Part shown: positions 34,477-46,794 of the stretch, one piece after another | Numbering within the stretch: the first letter of the stretch is position 1 | How the letters are laid out: each line of letters starts with the position of its first letter | Source: Neoscytalidium dimidiatum | Lineage: Eukaryota; Ascomycota; Dothideomycetes; Botryosphaeriales; Botryosphaeriaceae | Direction of reading: 5' to 3' | Assembly (NCBI GenBank): GCA_037367355.1 | Contig: CM074702.1 | Span: 682,001 to 746,000 of the forward strand | Length of the DNA stretch: 64,000 nucleotides | Notes under the pieces: generated by a model | What the model was told of the DNA's origin: nothing | The model's input: only the letters and a program-made list of their open reading frames with translations | Databases searched by the model: none | Program-made: the position numbers and the translations under genes

Positions 34477-34802
34477 AACTTCGCGGAAAGCTAGGCAGGG
34501 CGAGGCGCACAGGCGTGGAGCGCTAGTTCGAAGGCAGGTCGACGGTGTATGGGTGTGTGTTAGTGAGGACGGGGGGTGTGGGCGTGCAAAATGCCATGAG
34601 AAGCTCTGGGCAACGCTCAGCTGCAGGCAGAAGGCGATGATGCGTTCACTAACCCAAGAGGCAACAGCTGCAGCTCCCCCGCCTAAGTCATGTTAAGCGT
34701 ACGGACTTAACAGCCCACAGCAGCTCTAATCCCCGCAGCCTTGGCGCGTCACGAAACTTCACACCACCCGCGCACCTCCATCCGCTGCACGCGTCCGTCA
34801 CA
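34477..34802. promoter_or_regulatory. Bidirectional promoter of PI31 and POP5
   Basis: 326 bases between two divergent housekeeping genes (proteasome regulation and RNase P/MRP). The POP5 end is rich in CACC and ends CGTCACAATGG. A shared promoter follows from the small gap. Confidence 0.55.
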
Positions 34803-35427
34803 ATGGTGCGTCTCAAGCATCGTTATCTTCTCGTCAATTTTGTCTACCCTACGCGAGCCAGCAAGGCTGCGAAGCCCTCTTCTACTCTACCCGATGTCGT
34901 CGACTTCCACCGGCCAAGTTCGGACAAGCTGAATGCAGGCTTGCTTGTGAAAATTATACGCGATGGCATAGCAGATCTCTTTGGCGACTATGGCGCTGGT
35001 ATGACTAGTGGAACGTTAGCGGGTGCGTTTGATCCTCCTGCCTTATCAACCCAGCCTAATTGTCTCCTTCACAGTAAAATATCTCTCGCCCGCCACGTCC
35101 ACAGCTATTATCCGTGTCTCACGTAGCCACTATCGCCTTGTCTGGGCTGCCTTGACCTTCCTTACTAGACTTCCACACCCGATCAATCAGGATTGCGTTG
35201 CTCAGGTCGTCCGTGTCTCAGGAACTATACGGAAAGCCGAAGAAGAGGCCATTCAGCGCGCCAAGAAGGCTATTCTACAAGCAAAACGTGCTGTCGGTGA
35301 AGAGGCTCTCTCAGCTGATGCTCTGCTAAACAAAACCGGGCTGGGGATATTCGACGGGAGCAAAGATGACGACGATATGCTCATGAGTGGCATAATCAAC
35401 TCCGATAGCGAAGACGGCGAATCGTGA
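34803..35427 (+). CDS. POP5: RNase P/MRP protein subunit POP5
   Basis: Subunit of the ribonucleoproteins that process tRNA 5' ends and pre-rRNA. Exons 34803-35022 and 35075-35427 give 190 residues. The N-terminus MVRLKHRYLLVNFVYP is nearly invariant in the family. Splicing across the 52 nt intron joins GTLAG to VKYLSPATSTAIIRVSR, recreating the conserved core, followed by HYRLVWAALTFLTRL. A C-terminal extension of about 60 residues starts with a basic helix (AIQRAKKAILQAKRAVGEE) and ends in an acidic tail with a run of four Asp. The start has A at -3 and G at +4. Confidence 0.93.
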
Positions 35428-37432
35428 ATGACTCCCTGGCCGTTGAAGTTTGTGGCGGCCATACGATATCTTGGATAACAGTTCCAGGCCACCAATGGAG
35501 CACTTGCCGCTTCTCCGATCCATCACGAACAAAAGAAAAGAGTCAGGGTCCGTTATTCGCTCGGCAATCTTGGAAACATCCCTGGTCTGACTCGAGACTC
35601 CACAAATCTGTCTCACCCTGCGGCGAAGCCCTTCTCGATCTCCTCTGTTCGCTGCACACGGAGATCCGGAAATAATCCTGGTGGATCTCACCGAACGCCA
35701 CCATTTCCAAAGGCTTCGCGTATATGGAACCGCAGGTCGTTGTTCGGTTCTCTGTAGACCGTACAAACATCGCAGGTGGAGTACGTCACATCGGACCATA
35801 GCAAAGGTGAGTTTGTGGATGCAATCCAGGTTCAGAACAGGGTGGATGCCTGCTCCAAGGATCCACCCATTCGTTGCAACGTCCACTTCACCCCAACCTT
35901 ATTCCCAGCGCCGCCTGAACGACTCGGGACCCACAAGCCGGAGGAATTGGACGGGGAAGGTGTCTACCAACGGAGATTACTACCGATCCTTCCGCTTCAC
36001 CCAGCTCTCCTGAACCTGCAAGCAAAGTGGCCCTGAGCGATTTTGGGACCGCTTACCCCTCTCCGCTCGCCTCCAAGTTTTCCGAACAACCAGATAGTTA
36101 GAAAATCATTCCACTGCGTGGGTCCATTCATGGATGTGTGTGCCAGGTTCATGTGCGTGCCGTCTCCTCTGTCCATTTTCCGTCAGTAAGCATTACGCAT
36201 TGCTCCAGACCCATCCTATATGAGCAAACTGGGCACCCCGGATTTCCATTGCCCTCCGTCCTGATTCCTAAACCAGGCTCGAATCTGACGCTTTGGCGCC
36301 TCGATCTTGGCAAAGTCTCGACTTCACAAGCCGGCCCTGCACATCGGGCAGCGAGCTCCGCCGCGGTATATGCATGAGCACATGCATGCTTGACCGCCTT
36401 TCCACCGAAAACCAGCATGGCATCAAACCCGTGCCCGTGCCCTTCCTCACTGTCAACATTACCAACCCTCTGCTGCTGGGACCGAATAGCGCGCGGACTG
36501 CAAGCGCGCAGACCAGCATGACAGCTGTACCGGATACCGGGGAAAGCCGTGCCAGCGCCAAAAAGTACTATTTCCCGATCCTCGTTTAGCAGCTTCATGC
36601 TCGAGCCTAGGCAAGCTGAAAGCTCGCTCGTGGCCCCACAGAGCAGCTAACCCTTGAGTAGAGCGCGTACATTCCTTCAGCTAAAGCCAGAGTTTGGCCG
36701 TGAAAAGGCGCGTGCGTATGCGTGCGTTTGTGTGCATTAGCTTCTTTGCACCTGCGTGTGCCGTGCCTGCCTTCTTTTCGTGGCAGTTCGCTATGTACGG
36801 AGGGGGATAGGTTTCATGATGGGGTTTCCTCTGCCCTTTGCGCGTGCGCGCAAGCGCGAGAGCGGCAAATTTCGACACACGAAACTAAGCCATTTCCTCC
36901 AGGAACCCGATGAGAGGGGAGTGCGTTCAATGCCCGTTCCATCAGCCCCTGAAAATCTGGGCCCTCAGGAATCAAGAGGTGGCGGCTCAAGCATGCATTC
37001 ACCCTCACTTCTGTCTCTCCATCTCGCTACCGCACTCCGTAGTTAGCAATGGACCTGTTTATCCCGACCTCGTCCATTGGTCGAAGTGTCGGAGATGCGT
37101 GTACTGCATGGCCGAAGGGGCCATTCCCACGCACTGTACTCGCCCCCCGCAACACCATTCGGAGAGCTCTCCGCTCTCAACTATGACCGCTCTGAATGCT
37201 GAAGAGCTACCAAAACAACTCGGATGGTGAGCTCGGGCTCGCTGAATGCAAGATATGAGATCTAGGGCCCAGGAGGGGGAAAAAAATTGCGTTGCGTTGA
37301 TAGCAAAAAGCAAAGAAAGAAGGCGTTACCACTCCGTGTACCCCGTTGCCAAGGACTGGCTCTACCCGTTTTGTGGCGCCAGGCGAAGCAGCGCAGCCTC
37401 GCGTGTCCTGCGCCAGTGGTTCGCCCGTCGCT

Positions 37433-37480
37433 GCCTGCCGTCTGCCGTCTGCCGTCTGCCGTCTGCCGCCGCCGTCGCCG
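37433..37480. repeat. (CTGCCGT)n heptamer repeat
   Basis: About four copies of CTGCCGT followed by GCC-rich sequence and then T16. A simple repeat with no coding sense. Confidence 0.8.
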
Positions 37481-39054
37481 CTCGGTAACGCCTTTTTTTT
37501 TTTTTTTTCCCTCTTCTCCCCTGCGCTGCTCGTCCGGCGCGCCGCGTGTGCGCGCTAAGCTGCTGTCATTTTAGTGCAGCTCGTCTGCCGAGCGAGGGCG
37601 GTATACAAGCGCTTGCTGACCAATGCGGCAAGATGATGGCTTTAGACGGGGTTTCCCTATGGGAAAATCCTGCGGGCAATCAGGTTCCTCCCTTGCTGCA
37701 ACCGCCGCCATGGTCAAAATCCGCACTTGCGCAATGCATCACCGAATCGTCGGACTGCAGGATTCGCAGGCAGGCAGCAAGGTCCCCTCTCTTTCGGGGC
37801 CGACGAGTCCACTTGTCCAGACCTTTTTGACATGTATGCTGGGAGTGGATCTCTCTATACTTGCTGTCCCTCTTATTGTATCCGCACGAGAGTCCTCGGA
37901 ATTGACTCCTGCATGGCATCATGCCATTGATCTGCAGCATCTTGTCTGCGTTTGTCTTCCTGTGATAGCTCGCCTAGACTTGCCAGCCGTGGATGTACCG
38001 TACATTTGATGTACGAGGCGGGGCCGAGTCGAAAAAGGGAAGAAAGGAGAGTGTGAATTGGGGGACGAGCAATAGACTTTCCCCATCACCAGACAGAGAT
38101 CTCCCATCTCATCCCCATCTTCGTCTCGGCCAACAGACGCACGAACCCAAAACCATTGTCATTGCGGAGAACCCCTTCGTAAACGCATTCTTCACCTCTC
38201 GAAGAATCTCCGAGCAATTGCGGGTCCCGCTACTTTAATGAGCCGAACAGAAAGAGATAGAATGCAGAAGGAGAGGCACAGGCAGAGAAACGAGCGGTTG
38301 CAGGGTGATCCCAGGCGTTCGTGAACCTAGCGGTTCTTGGAGGTCCGTGTTTCTTCGGCCAAATGTGGATCTCCGTCCATTTCAACCCCCCCTCCCCGTT
38401 TGGCGGCCTCACAAGCCTGGCCGGGCGGTCTCGGCGGCCGGGCGGGCGGGCCACTCTTCTTCCCCCCCTTCTCCGCCCCAGGCAGAAAGAAGGGCCGTGG
38501 GCCGGAACGCGGACCGGGGGGAAGAGAGGGGAGAGGGGACTGGGCTGGAACTGGAAGACGAGACGAACGGACCAGGCCGATCTTTTTCTTGTTTCCGCGT
38601 CGGGCCAAGAAGAAGGCCGACATCATCACACGAAAGCGAAAAAGCCAGAAAAGTGGCTTGTGCGGGCCCGGGCTTTTTCTCTTTTTTTTTTTTTCTTTCC
38701 CTTTTGTACTGGAAAAGGTTGCGGGATCGACTTTTTGTGTTCCCTTCGGGTACGAGCGACCCAAATCTACACCGCAAAGGGGAAAAAGACGATCGATCAT
38801 ATGCGGGCAGGGAAGAAGAGAAAAGAGTGGGAACATGTCGAAAGACCTAAATCTACAGACAGTGAACGGGGCACGAAGGGGGAGGGAGGGGGAAAAATTC
38901 TACGCGAGCGTCTTGTTTGTCCCATGCCATGCTTATTCAATGGCCCGCGCTGCAACGATCTACTGTGTAGAGTAAGTAATGCGAAAGAAAAGGCTCCAGC
39001 GCGCACGTCCGCCTCTTTTCCGGTTCGGACGCGGGAAGGAATTTGGTGATCAGC

Positions 39055-39085
39055 AAGCAGTAGCAGCAGTAGCAGCAGCAGCAAA
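39055..39085. repeat. (AGC)n with TAG interruptions
   Basis: AGCAGTAGCAGCAGTAGC-type triplet repeat in the gene-poor region. A short (GT)n tract lies nearby at 39181-39194. Confidence 0.75.
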
Positions 39086-40438
39086 AGCCTGCCCCTTCGA
39101 CAGACGATCAGGCGCGTAAGCTTGCAACACGCGTCTTTCCAAGAGCCACACGGCAGGTACATTTAGCTCCCGGGTCTGCCCTGTGTGTGTGTGTCTTGCT
39201 TTGATATGATTTGATCTTGAGCCTTTTTGCTCCTCACCGGCAGAGACACACAGCCAATCCCCTCCTCCGCGCGAGAGCCCTCGGGTCTGCACAGACCACA
39301 AGTTCGTCTCCGCATCCGGCAGTCGGCTGCGAGGCGCTCGCAACACGGTAGGACCCGAGCAACGCATGTATGCGATTGAAGAGTAAGCACTTAGCCAGAG
39401 AAAGGAGAGCGCGCGGAAAGGGTCCGCAGCCCAGTTTCAACTACCTGGCCGGGAGGAGTCTCGGACCGGCTCGCGGTTGGCTCCATCGTCACGCACGATT
39501 GCCGTCTGACCGCAGCGGCGAAGGGAACGAGAGACGAATGGACGTGGTCTGACTTTGTGCCTCTGCAGGATGCGAGCAGTCCTGCGTCGCGCCCCCTGCG
39601 CTGCCAATCACTAATTCTTGCAGCCAGCAGGAAAGTGCCGGAGTGCTGAGAAGAAGAAAAAGAAATGGAGCTTGCCGTGGGACGCGAGATGCGAGACTTA
39701 GCATGACAATAAAATGTAGACAAGTCCTGATACACACAAGATTGCATTCCCGCATGTGGTGGGGAGGTGCCACGGAGATCTGCACGGGTGATTTCTCAAG
39801 CGCCGCATACGCTGCGGTAAATCAAGCGAATGTTGGTGGCGCAGCGCGGATGATGAAAGCCGCCGTTTTCTCCGCAACACCGGCTAAGTAGGTCTCGCTA
39901 TCGCAGAATCATCATAGACTGTGGCCTGTAAAGAGGGGGATATAAGAGGGGTAAGATACTGATGACCAGGGAGCTCGAGGCGTGGCGGGACAGGATGATG
40001 TCCATGTGTGCAGCAAGTCGCATGGTGGCGCTTACCTTGTGTTACCTCTGGGCGGGAGCTTGTCCTGGGAGTCGGTATTTGTCACACTATCACTGTCACA
40101 TCGTCACGTCCCAGTACCAGGGAAAGCCGTACCCGAGGGTTCTTTTAGTCCGTCGGTTGCTGTGGTGTTGCGCCGTAGTGGCGTTTCTTCCTTCTGGAAC
40201 GAATCCTTCTACGACCCTGTGCTAGCCATCGACCTCCTTTTTGGAAGGCGCAAAGATCGTGTATCTATACGAGGCGCGCAAGATAAAGGAGTCAGATGGC
40301 TACAAGTTGTGACCACCGAATCCCAGCATTACGGGGAGTAGTGCAAGTGGCATATGTATGGAGCTGCAAGTCCCAAGAGATATGAACAGACAGGGGAGGA
40401 GATCGCAGATGCGCCACTCAGAGCTCGTGCCAAAGCGC

Positions 40439-40470
40439 GTGCTCGTGCTCGTGCTCGTGCTCATGCTCAT
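40439..40470. repeat. (GTGCTC)n hexamer repeat
   Basis: About five copies of GTGCTC/ATGCTC in the gene-poor region. Confidence 0.8.
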
Positions 40471-42064
40471 CCGTCACCGAGTCCCGGGCATCGGAGACGC
40501 GCAATAAATGACCTTGATGGGCCTTGGCAACTGGAGAAAAGACGATCAAACAGAGCACGGGGCTCAAGCGGAGCGACCTGGACCTGCTCCAATGTCCGGA
40601 CATGACGCGGTTTCTGGCTTGGCAGTCACGTCCACCGTCGAAGGTGTGTATACTAGCGGTACATGCCACAGCTGCGGTACATGCCGTGCGTAATACACCC
40701 TTGGGGCAGTGGGACAAGATGACAACTCCGTGCCCTAAACTGCGGGAATTGCGTTCATGATCGCCACCAGAAGCAACCAAATGACGGCCTTTCCACACCC
40801 GTAAGCGGTGGAAACGCAACGCTCCGGCGGGAGGATGCGCATGGACGCGTGCGTGGGCAGAGGGGTGTCCGTGAGACGGACTGGCTGGCAAGCCCGCCAC
40901 GAGCAGCCATCCCCTCGGGAGCTATACTCAATGTCGTTATTGGCGAACCGGGCAGGATGACCAGCGGCAGCGGGGCGTTGCGCAGGCGAGCGAGAAGCAG
41001 GAGCCAGCGAGCGGGTGAGATTTTGTGTGGCTTGCTGTCGCTGATAAGCTCGGGATTCTAGGGGCCCGCCGGCGCTGCGATCCGGATGGCTGGCGGGCGG
41101 ATGGCCCCCATGGAAATCCTACGTAGAACAACGTGTTCGGCGCCCTGGCGGTGCTAACACCGGCGTCATCATGCTCATGGCAGACTTGCCAGATCAGACG
41201 GTCTACGATGTAGCAGATGCACAGCTTATGAGCCAGTTGACGCGAGAAAGAGGCGATGTGACGGAAGTGATCAACGGCTTTTACGCCCGGGCACGGCTCG
41301 AAGCTAAGGTGTCCTGGGAAATGGGTCCATCGGATCGGATGCCTATTGAAGGACAGTAATTGTTGGGCTTTTGGCGTCTGCTGCGACGAGACGCTCCAAG
41401 ACCGAAGCGAAGTAGCAGGAGGCCCGGCTCCAGACACATTCGCCTTCGCGCTTCTGGTCGTCCGCGCGCTAGCTGGGAGTTGTGAAGCAGTGCGTCTGTG
41501 GGTGCTAGCAGGGCCTGTGACGGATACGTATTAGATAGGCGCATGATGTGCTGCTTGCTGTCGTAGCAGGAAGGAGGAGCTTTGTTCAATTGGCGGCGAT
41601 GAAGACCAAGCTCTGGAGTTTTTTGAAATCTTGGAGATGCGGTGGCCACGAAGGCGCCAGTCGCAACGTTGCCGCGTGTTGGTGGCGCGACGGGAAGCAC
41701 GCGATTCGCCAGGCAATCGAATTTTCGGTTGCGTAGGCGATCGATGGGTTGCTAGCCGCCGCTGTCCAGGTTGGAGCCGGTACGGGAAGCATAGTGGTGT
41801 GGAGGAGCGTGGTGGTTGGGCGCGGGCGGGCTGCTGGCAAGGAGCGGGCGCGGGAGCAAGCCGGGGCTTGCTCATCAGATGCTTTATGGCTCCGTGCTGC
41901 GCTGCCTGCTCTTGGCTCGGCGGACCGCACATGCGAAGGCAGTCGTGAGCCACCGCACCAAAAGGGCCATCCGCATATGCACAGGAGGGAAAGGGCCGCC
42001 GCCCTCGCAGCTGGTTGTGGTCATGTGTTGCTGGCCAGATCAGCCGCTGGACGGGGGGCCAGCA

Positions 42065-42111
42065 GATGGAAGATGGAAGATGGGAAGATGGGAAGATGGA
42101 CGATGGACGAT
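42065..42111. repeat. GATGGAA / GATGGGAA / GATGGAC imperfect repeat
   Basis: Six imperfect units beginning GATGG, with spacing of seven or eight bases. A purine-rich simple repeat. Confidence 0.8.
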
Positions 42112-44398
42112 GCACCCTGGGGCCACCCGCCGTGATCCATTGCTCTATCGATCCTCTTCGGCGGCGGCAGGGGCTCGCGCCTGCTCGCGGGCTCTTCGTC
42201 TGAACGGGCGCGAGCGTCGAGCGTGGAGCTGGGAAACGAGCGTGCGGGCCGGGGAAAACGGAACGCGCACATCATCATCATCCACAACATGCAAGCGCGC
42301 AACCGCGGCGGGCTCGAGCAGAGGCGGGAAGGGAGCAGCGGGCGGTTGCAGTGCGCGCCGGAGGGGGCAATATGGGAGGGGCTTGAGGGGAGGGCGGACG
42401 GGAGTGTCCTTGTAGCCATGGCGGCCGGGGCGCGGAGCTGTAGCAGAAAAGCGCGATATAGCCGGCGGGCGTTCGCACGGCCACGTCGGCTGCTGGGCCG
42501 ACTCCAGCGCTGCAGCACTGGTACGGGCGGCCGTCAGCCAACCGCGTCGATCAGGATGACATACTTGAAGAAGCAGAAGCCGGCAAGATCAGCTCATGTG
42601 CCTCAGGCAGGGGCGGCGAACGATTGCACCGCGAAGCGAGGCTGCAGCTGCGATGGCGGCGCGACGCGTGCCGATATGCGCGGCTGCTTGACGCCCTGGG
42701 CCCGCCGTCAGCTCGGCATAAAGTTCTGACGCTGCGGGCCAGGGGCGCCGCCAGATCGCCTGCCAGTTGCGCTGCTTCCGGCCGCACAGGCAGCCAGGCG
42801 AGCACGCTTCGGGCTGGCGCGTGCCCGTCGATACACTTCTCAACACCGTGCCCATCCGACGCGGCCTGCGGTTGCGCGCGCAGGCAGCAGGGCTGGCGGC
42901 GGCCAACACTCAGCTCCAGCGTTCTGCGCCGGGCCAGACGCGCAGGGAGACGCAATTTTGCGGAGCACGGCCGGCCGCTGGCTCCACTTGCCACGGTAGC
43001 CGTCGATAAGGCGCGCTCGACCCGTTCCCCGGCACGGAGGGCGTGCGAGAGAGAGAGAGAAAGCGAACAGTGTGGCCTGAGACAAGAAGCCTGACTAATG
43101 CCACGAGTCGCGTGCGCGACGAGCTCCTGCAAATCACGGCGCCGCCCAGCCCGGGGCGCGCGGGCATCGACGTCGCTGCCACCGCGTCTGGGCCGCCACG
43201 AGTCGGCGGCAGTGTGCAATCGTGAACTGCCTAAAGCAGCGGGTGGGGGCCGGGTGCCTGCTGCGGCCGCTGCTCGAGGTTTCGATAGCCGCCAGTCGGC
43301 CCCGTGCACGCGTTGCGCAGCTGCGGCATTGGTGGGATATCCGCTCCTCGCAACACTAAGCTAGTTGTGGGCATTGGGGCCAACCCTGAGCCCTGCGCCC
43401 GCGCTTTGCTGCCCGTTTTGGCCCCCAACTGCTGTCGTGTCTGCCTCTCCAAGCCCCTCTGTGCTCCATAACCCGCGCTTCCACGCTCCCAGGTCGCCGG
43501 CTTTACCGACCACCCGGGACCGTCTTCTCCCCTGCCCTCGGCGTGCGCAAGGATTTGAATCCTTCAGCATGGCCATCACACCTGTTCCCTGCCAAACCGA
43601 AACGGCGTGCCCAGGCGCATTGTTGCCTGGAGATTTCCAAGACGAGAGCGAAATGGAGCCTAAGGCTGCCTGGCCGGCCACCTCAACGCGGCCCCATTAG
43701 AAACACAATGCGATGCGATCCGAAATAGGTCTGGTCGACGCTTGTTGCCATTGCCCGCAATTAGACGTTGCGCCTGTCCGTATGTACAGAGGAAAAAGAT
43801 TGAGTGCTAGCTGTGTCCGCTTGCGACGTGGCCCTCATGCCAAACCCCCCCCCCCCCCCATCCCACCTGTGCACACCTTTTTTCTGCCCACCCCTCTATG
43901 CCAAATCGAGCGCCAGCCACAGTAGCGGCTGCCCCCGACGCCTGACGCATGAGCCTGACAAGTTCCACCCTAAAAGGAAAACTCCCGCGGGTAGTAGTAG
44001 CCTCCGAAAAACGCCGCAGCCCCTCCAATCGACTGCGCTCGCCGGGAAAACGAGCGCGGAATGCATGGAAAAAAGATGAGAAATGAAAGCACTGGAACCA
44101 ACCCAACCCTGCAATGCGCCTGATGATACCACATCCCCTGCTGACTGCTGACAATGCCTCCCGGAGTCCCGCGGTGACAAAAGAGAGAGAACAGGATATC
44201 CGCCAAGAGAAAACAAAAGAAAAAGCAATGTGTACCGCCCACCCGTTTCCCATATGCAAATGCAAGTTCGCTATGACGCACGATGCCAACCCAAGTAAAG
44301 CAATGTCCTTATTTACAGTCCGGTCGCAGAGGCTGCTGCGCGCGTCCTATTGCATACGTATTTTGTATCGTGTCGTGCGATAGCCCGCAGCGCTCGGC

Positions 44399-45748
44399 CT
44401 ATTGCGGGCTTGGCGGAAAGGCCTCTGGCTGAAAGTATGGTGTGGAGTGACCGAGCGGCAAGCCTTGAGGAGATGGCTGGTGCGGTAGGGGGAGTCCATG
44501 ATGGTCCACAGGCAATGCGCTGCGTCTGCGGCCCGAAGATTGTCTTTGCGCCAGCTTCCCATTGGCATCACATCGTTTGGGACAGCCATCCTCGGTGTGC
44601 CTGGTGTGAAAACTGTCAGTCCTGGTCTTTGGCGTTTGGAACAGCGTTGGCAGATTCCCTTACCTCCTCAGGGTATCTTTCCGTGCGAAGTGAGCCCCGC
44701 ATGCTATGCATTTGTGGTTTTTCGCTTTGATGTGCACCTGTGCACATTGAGATCAGCATATTCGCAAGGGCGTACATTAAGGGGACGTGATGCTTACGCT
44801 TAGTTCGTGTCTTTGGAGGTCCGTCCTCCGCGCAAAGGCTCTCCCGCACGTCTCGGTCTGGCAAACGTTCGGCAAGGGCCGGTCCGGATCGTGGGTCACC
44901 ATGTGTGCCTTGTGATTGTAGTTGCGCTGGAACAGTCTCCCGCATGTTTCGCATTTGTAGTTGGCGTTTGCTGGCGTCGTCGTACTGCGTGACCTCGTAC
45001 GCGCGGTGCTGGTATTAATCTTGGCCTCTCTCCTGGTGGATGTCTCAGCTTTCGCGACCTTGTAGGAAGTGTTCAATTGAAGCTTGCACTTGGCGGGGGC
45101 GCTGTACCTTTGAGCAATGGCATCGTTGGACTTGCCCAATCGACCCGGAGAAACCGTCAGCGGTGGGTGACCCATCACTGAGTCCTCATGGTCGCTGAAC
45201 CACTCGGCCTGCGGTTCTCGCTTGACCTGGGGAAGAAAGGCCGATTCGGAGCTCTCTTGAGAGTATAGAGAGTGGTGGTCGTAGGTGGAGGAGACCGAGG
45301 AGCGTTGAGAGATGATGTAGCCTTCGGATGGCGCCGGAGAATGCCTTGTTTCAACGAAGGGACCAGAAGCGCCGTACTGGAATTGAGCCTCCCAAGTGGA
45401 TATTTCCGAACGGCCTACTGACTCGTAGTGGTCGTTCCATGGCCGCATCTGTTGCCCCTCCATCATGCTTGGGGATGCGCCCGCGGCCAGAGCAGGCGTC
45501 CATGTCGGCTCGGAGGGGTGCGGTGAAAGTGGATATAGTGTCTGTGCAGGGTTGACGGACTGGCTGGGCAGAGAGATGGGGTAGTTGTAGAGACTCAGGC
45601 CGTCCGGCAAGTACCTCGAGGCGTCGGCTTCCGTCTTGGCAGGCGACGGGTAGGTTGATGAGTGAGCGTAGGGTGATTGGACGAAGCTGTGCTCATACTG
45701 TGAGGCCTGCGAGGCCTGCGAAGGCGAGCGGGGTGTGGAGGCTTCCAT
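44399..45748 (-). CDS. C2H2 zinc-finger transcription factor
   Basis: Three exons on the minus strand: 45748-44798, 44737-44664 and 44600-44399, giving 408 residues. Residues 1-260 are Ser/Pro/Tyr/Gln-rich and disordered, as in activation regions. Finger 1 has C266, C269, H282 and H286. Finger 2 has C296, C301, H314 and H319, its last His lying in exon 2. Finger 3 has C327, C330, H343 and C348 (RRHTEDGC), a C2HC variant completed only after the second splice. A basic stretch (QRQSSGRRRS) and a Pro-rich tail ending PPSPQ follow. Without splicing the frame stops inside the first intron and finger 3 is lost. The first in-frame ATG is at 45748; the frame is open a little further upstream without an ATG. 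Targets cannot be inferred. Confidence 0.85.
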
Positions 45749-46212
45749 GACGTGCGGTGGCTTGCCGGACAAGCGGCGGAGTTCGAGTGATACAGGTAGG
45801 GCGGGAGCGTCAATTAGATGAGTCTAGTGTTCGTGGCGCAGAAATCTCAGGCGTCCAGTTGGGAATGGAGCAATGGAGCAATGGAGCAAAAAGGTGAGTT
45901 GGTATGATGGTGGGGGGTGAGATGGTAGCAGTTGTGCTGGGAGGCAGGCTTGCGCGCGGCAGATATATAGGAACAAGCGCAGATGCGTACCTTTCCGCTG
46001 GGACTCGAGAGACGAGATATTGTATTTTTTGGCTACATTTGGGGCGGTGTGGTGGGGGAGCGGATATGGCATGGGAGACAAGGCAGACTCTAGTGACTTA
46101 ACTTGGGGGGGCAGGCATCTCGCCTGTGCAGGACCCGGTCCTGCGAGCCGCGGCGAGCGGTAAAGCGCGCGTTCTCGAAGGGCGGCGATCGAGGCGGCGC
46201 GCTGCGCATGCA

Positions 46213-46235
46213 TGCTTGCTTGCTTGCTTGCTTGC
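46213..46235. repeat. (GCTT)n tetranucleotide repeat
   Basis: Five copies of GCTT in the upstream region of the zinc-finger gene. Its length may vary between strains. Confidence 0.85.
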
Positions 46236-46560
46236 CAATGCTGGAGAGCACAGCTGCAGGGCGTTGGAAAACGGCGTAGATGCCCGCGCCCGTGCCGGCT
46301 GGGCCCACTAGCGCACTCACAACCCAGACAGCGCCACCCCGGTCGCAAGCGGGCATGTCCGGCCCCAGCGCAGCGGTTCACTTCACTTCAGCGCGGTCCG
46401 ACTCTTGCTGCCCATGTCGCTGCTGCCCACCGCCCGCCGCCCACCGCCCACTGCCCACTGCCCGCAACCTGACGCACGCACACGCACGCAACCTTTCTCC
46501 TCGATGCTGCCGAAGCCCGCCTGCAGCGCGGACACCTGTGGATTGACTATGCCTGTGCAT

Positions 46561-46599
46561 GCCTGCCTGCCTACCTACCTACCTGTCTGCCTGCCTGCG
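46561..46599. repeat. (CCTG/CCTA)n tetranucleotide repeat
   Basis: About nine tetramers, CCTG CCTG CCTA CCTA CCTA CCTG TCTG CCTG CCTG, upstream of the zinc-finger gene and just past the YVC1 end. Confidence 0.85.
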
Positions 46600-46794
46600 A
46601 AATTGTCTGATCGGCTTCAGCACGATCGCCGCATCCTGCCGCGCCCCAGCAGCCCTCTCCGCATCACACACCGCGCACCGCTCTTCCCGGCCTCCCTAGC
46701 GTCTCCATCTCCCGCCGTCCCTCCACCTCGCGCCCAAGCCGCTGTCGGCGTTGCGCTCAGAGCAGCCTGCTCCGCTTTCCATCATTTCCGTCTC

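Larger units (their letters stand above)
35428..44398. other. About 9 kb gene-poor region between converging POP5 and transcription factor genes
   Basis: I find no gene I can support here. The sequence is GC-rich overall with many homopolymers (T at 37493-37508 and 38683-38694, C at 43847-43859), short tandem repeats listed separately, and pyrimidine-rich stretches such as 43365-43560. Open frames on opposite strands shadow each other and give Arg/Ala/Ser-rich chains without domains. The 35430-36036 part has protein-like fragments in two frames on + (for example NVHFTPTLFPAPPERL), which could be decayed coding sequence or chance. The region could contain long UTRs or non-coding RNAs; the sequence alone does not show it. 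Confidence 0.4.
45749..46794. promoter_or_regulatory. Promoter region of the zinc-finger gene and YVC1 3' end
   Basis: 1046 bases. Pyrimidine-rich on the minus strand near the gene start, then tetranucleotide repeats and C/CCG-rich sequence (CCACCGCCC words at 46420-46460) up to the YVC1 stop. No gene seen. Confidence 0.5.

Noticed and set aside
36149..36598. 149-codon minus-strand frame after POP5
   Set aside because: A few protein-like words but no recognisable family, no splice context and an open frame on the opposite strand.
43540..43590. GGATTTGAATCC resembling a T arm
   Set aside because: No A-box, D arm or anticodon stem in the 70 bases upstream.
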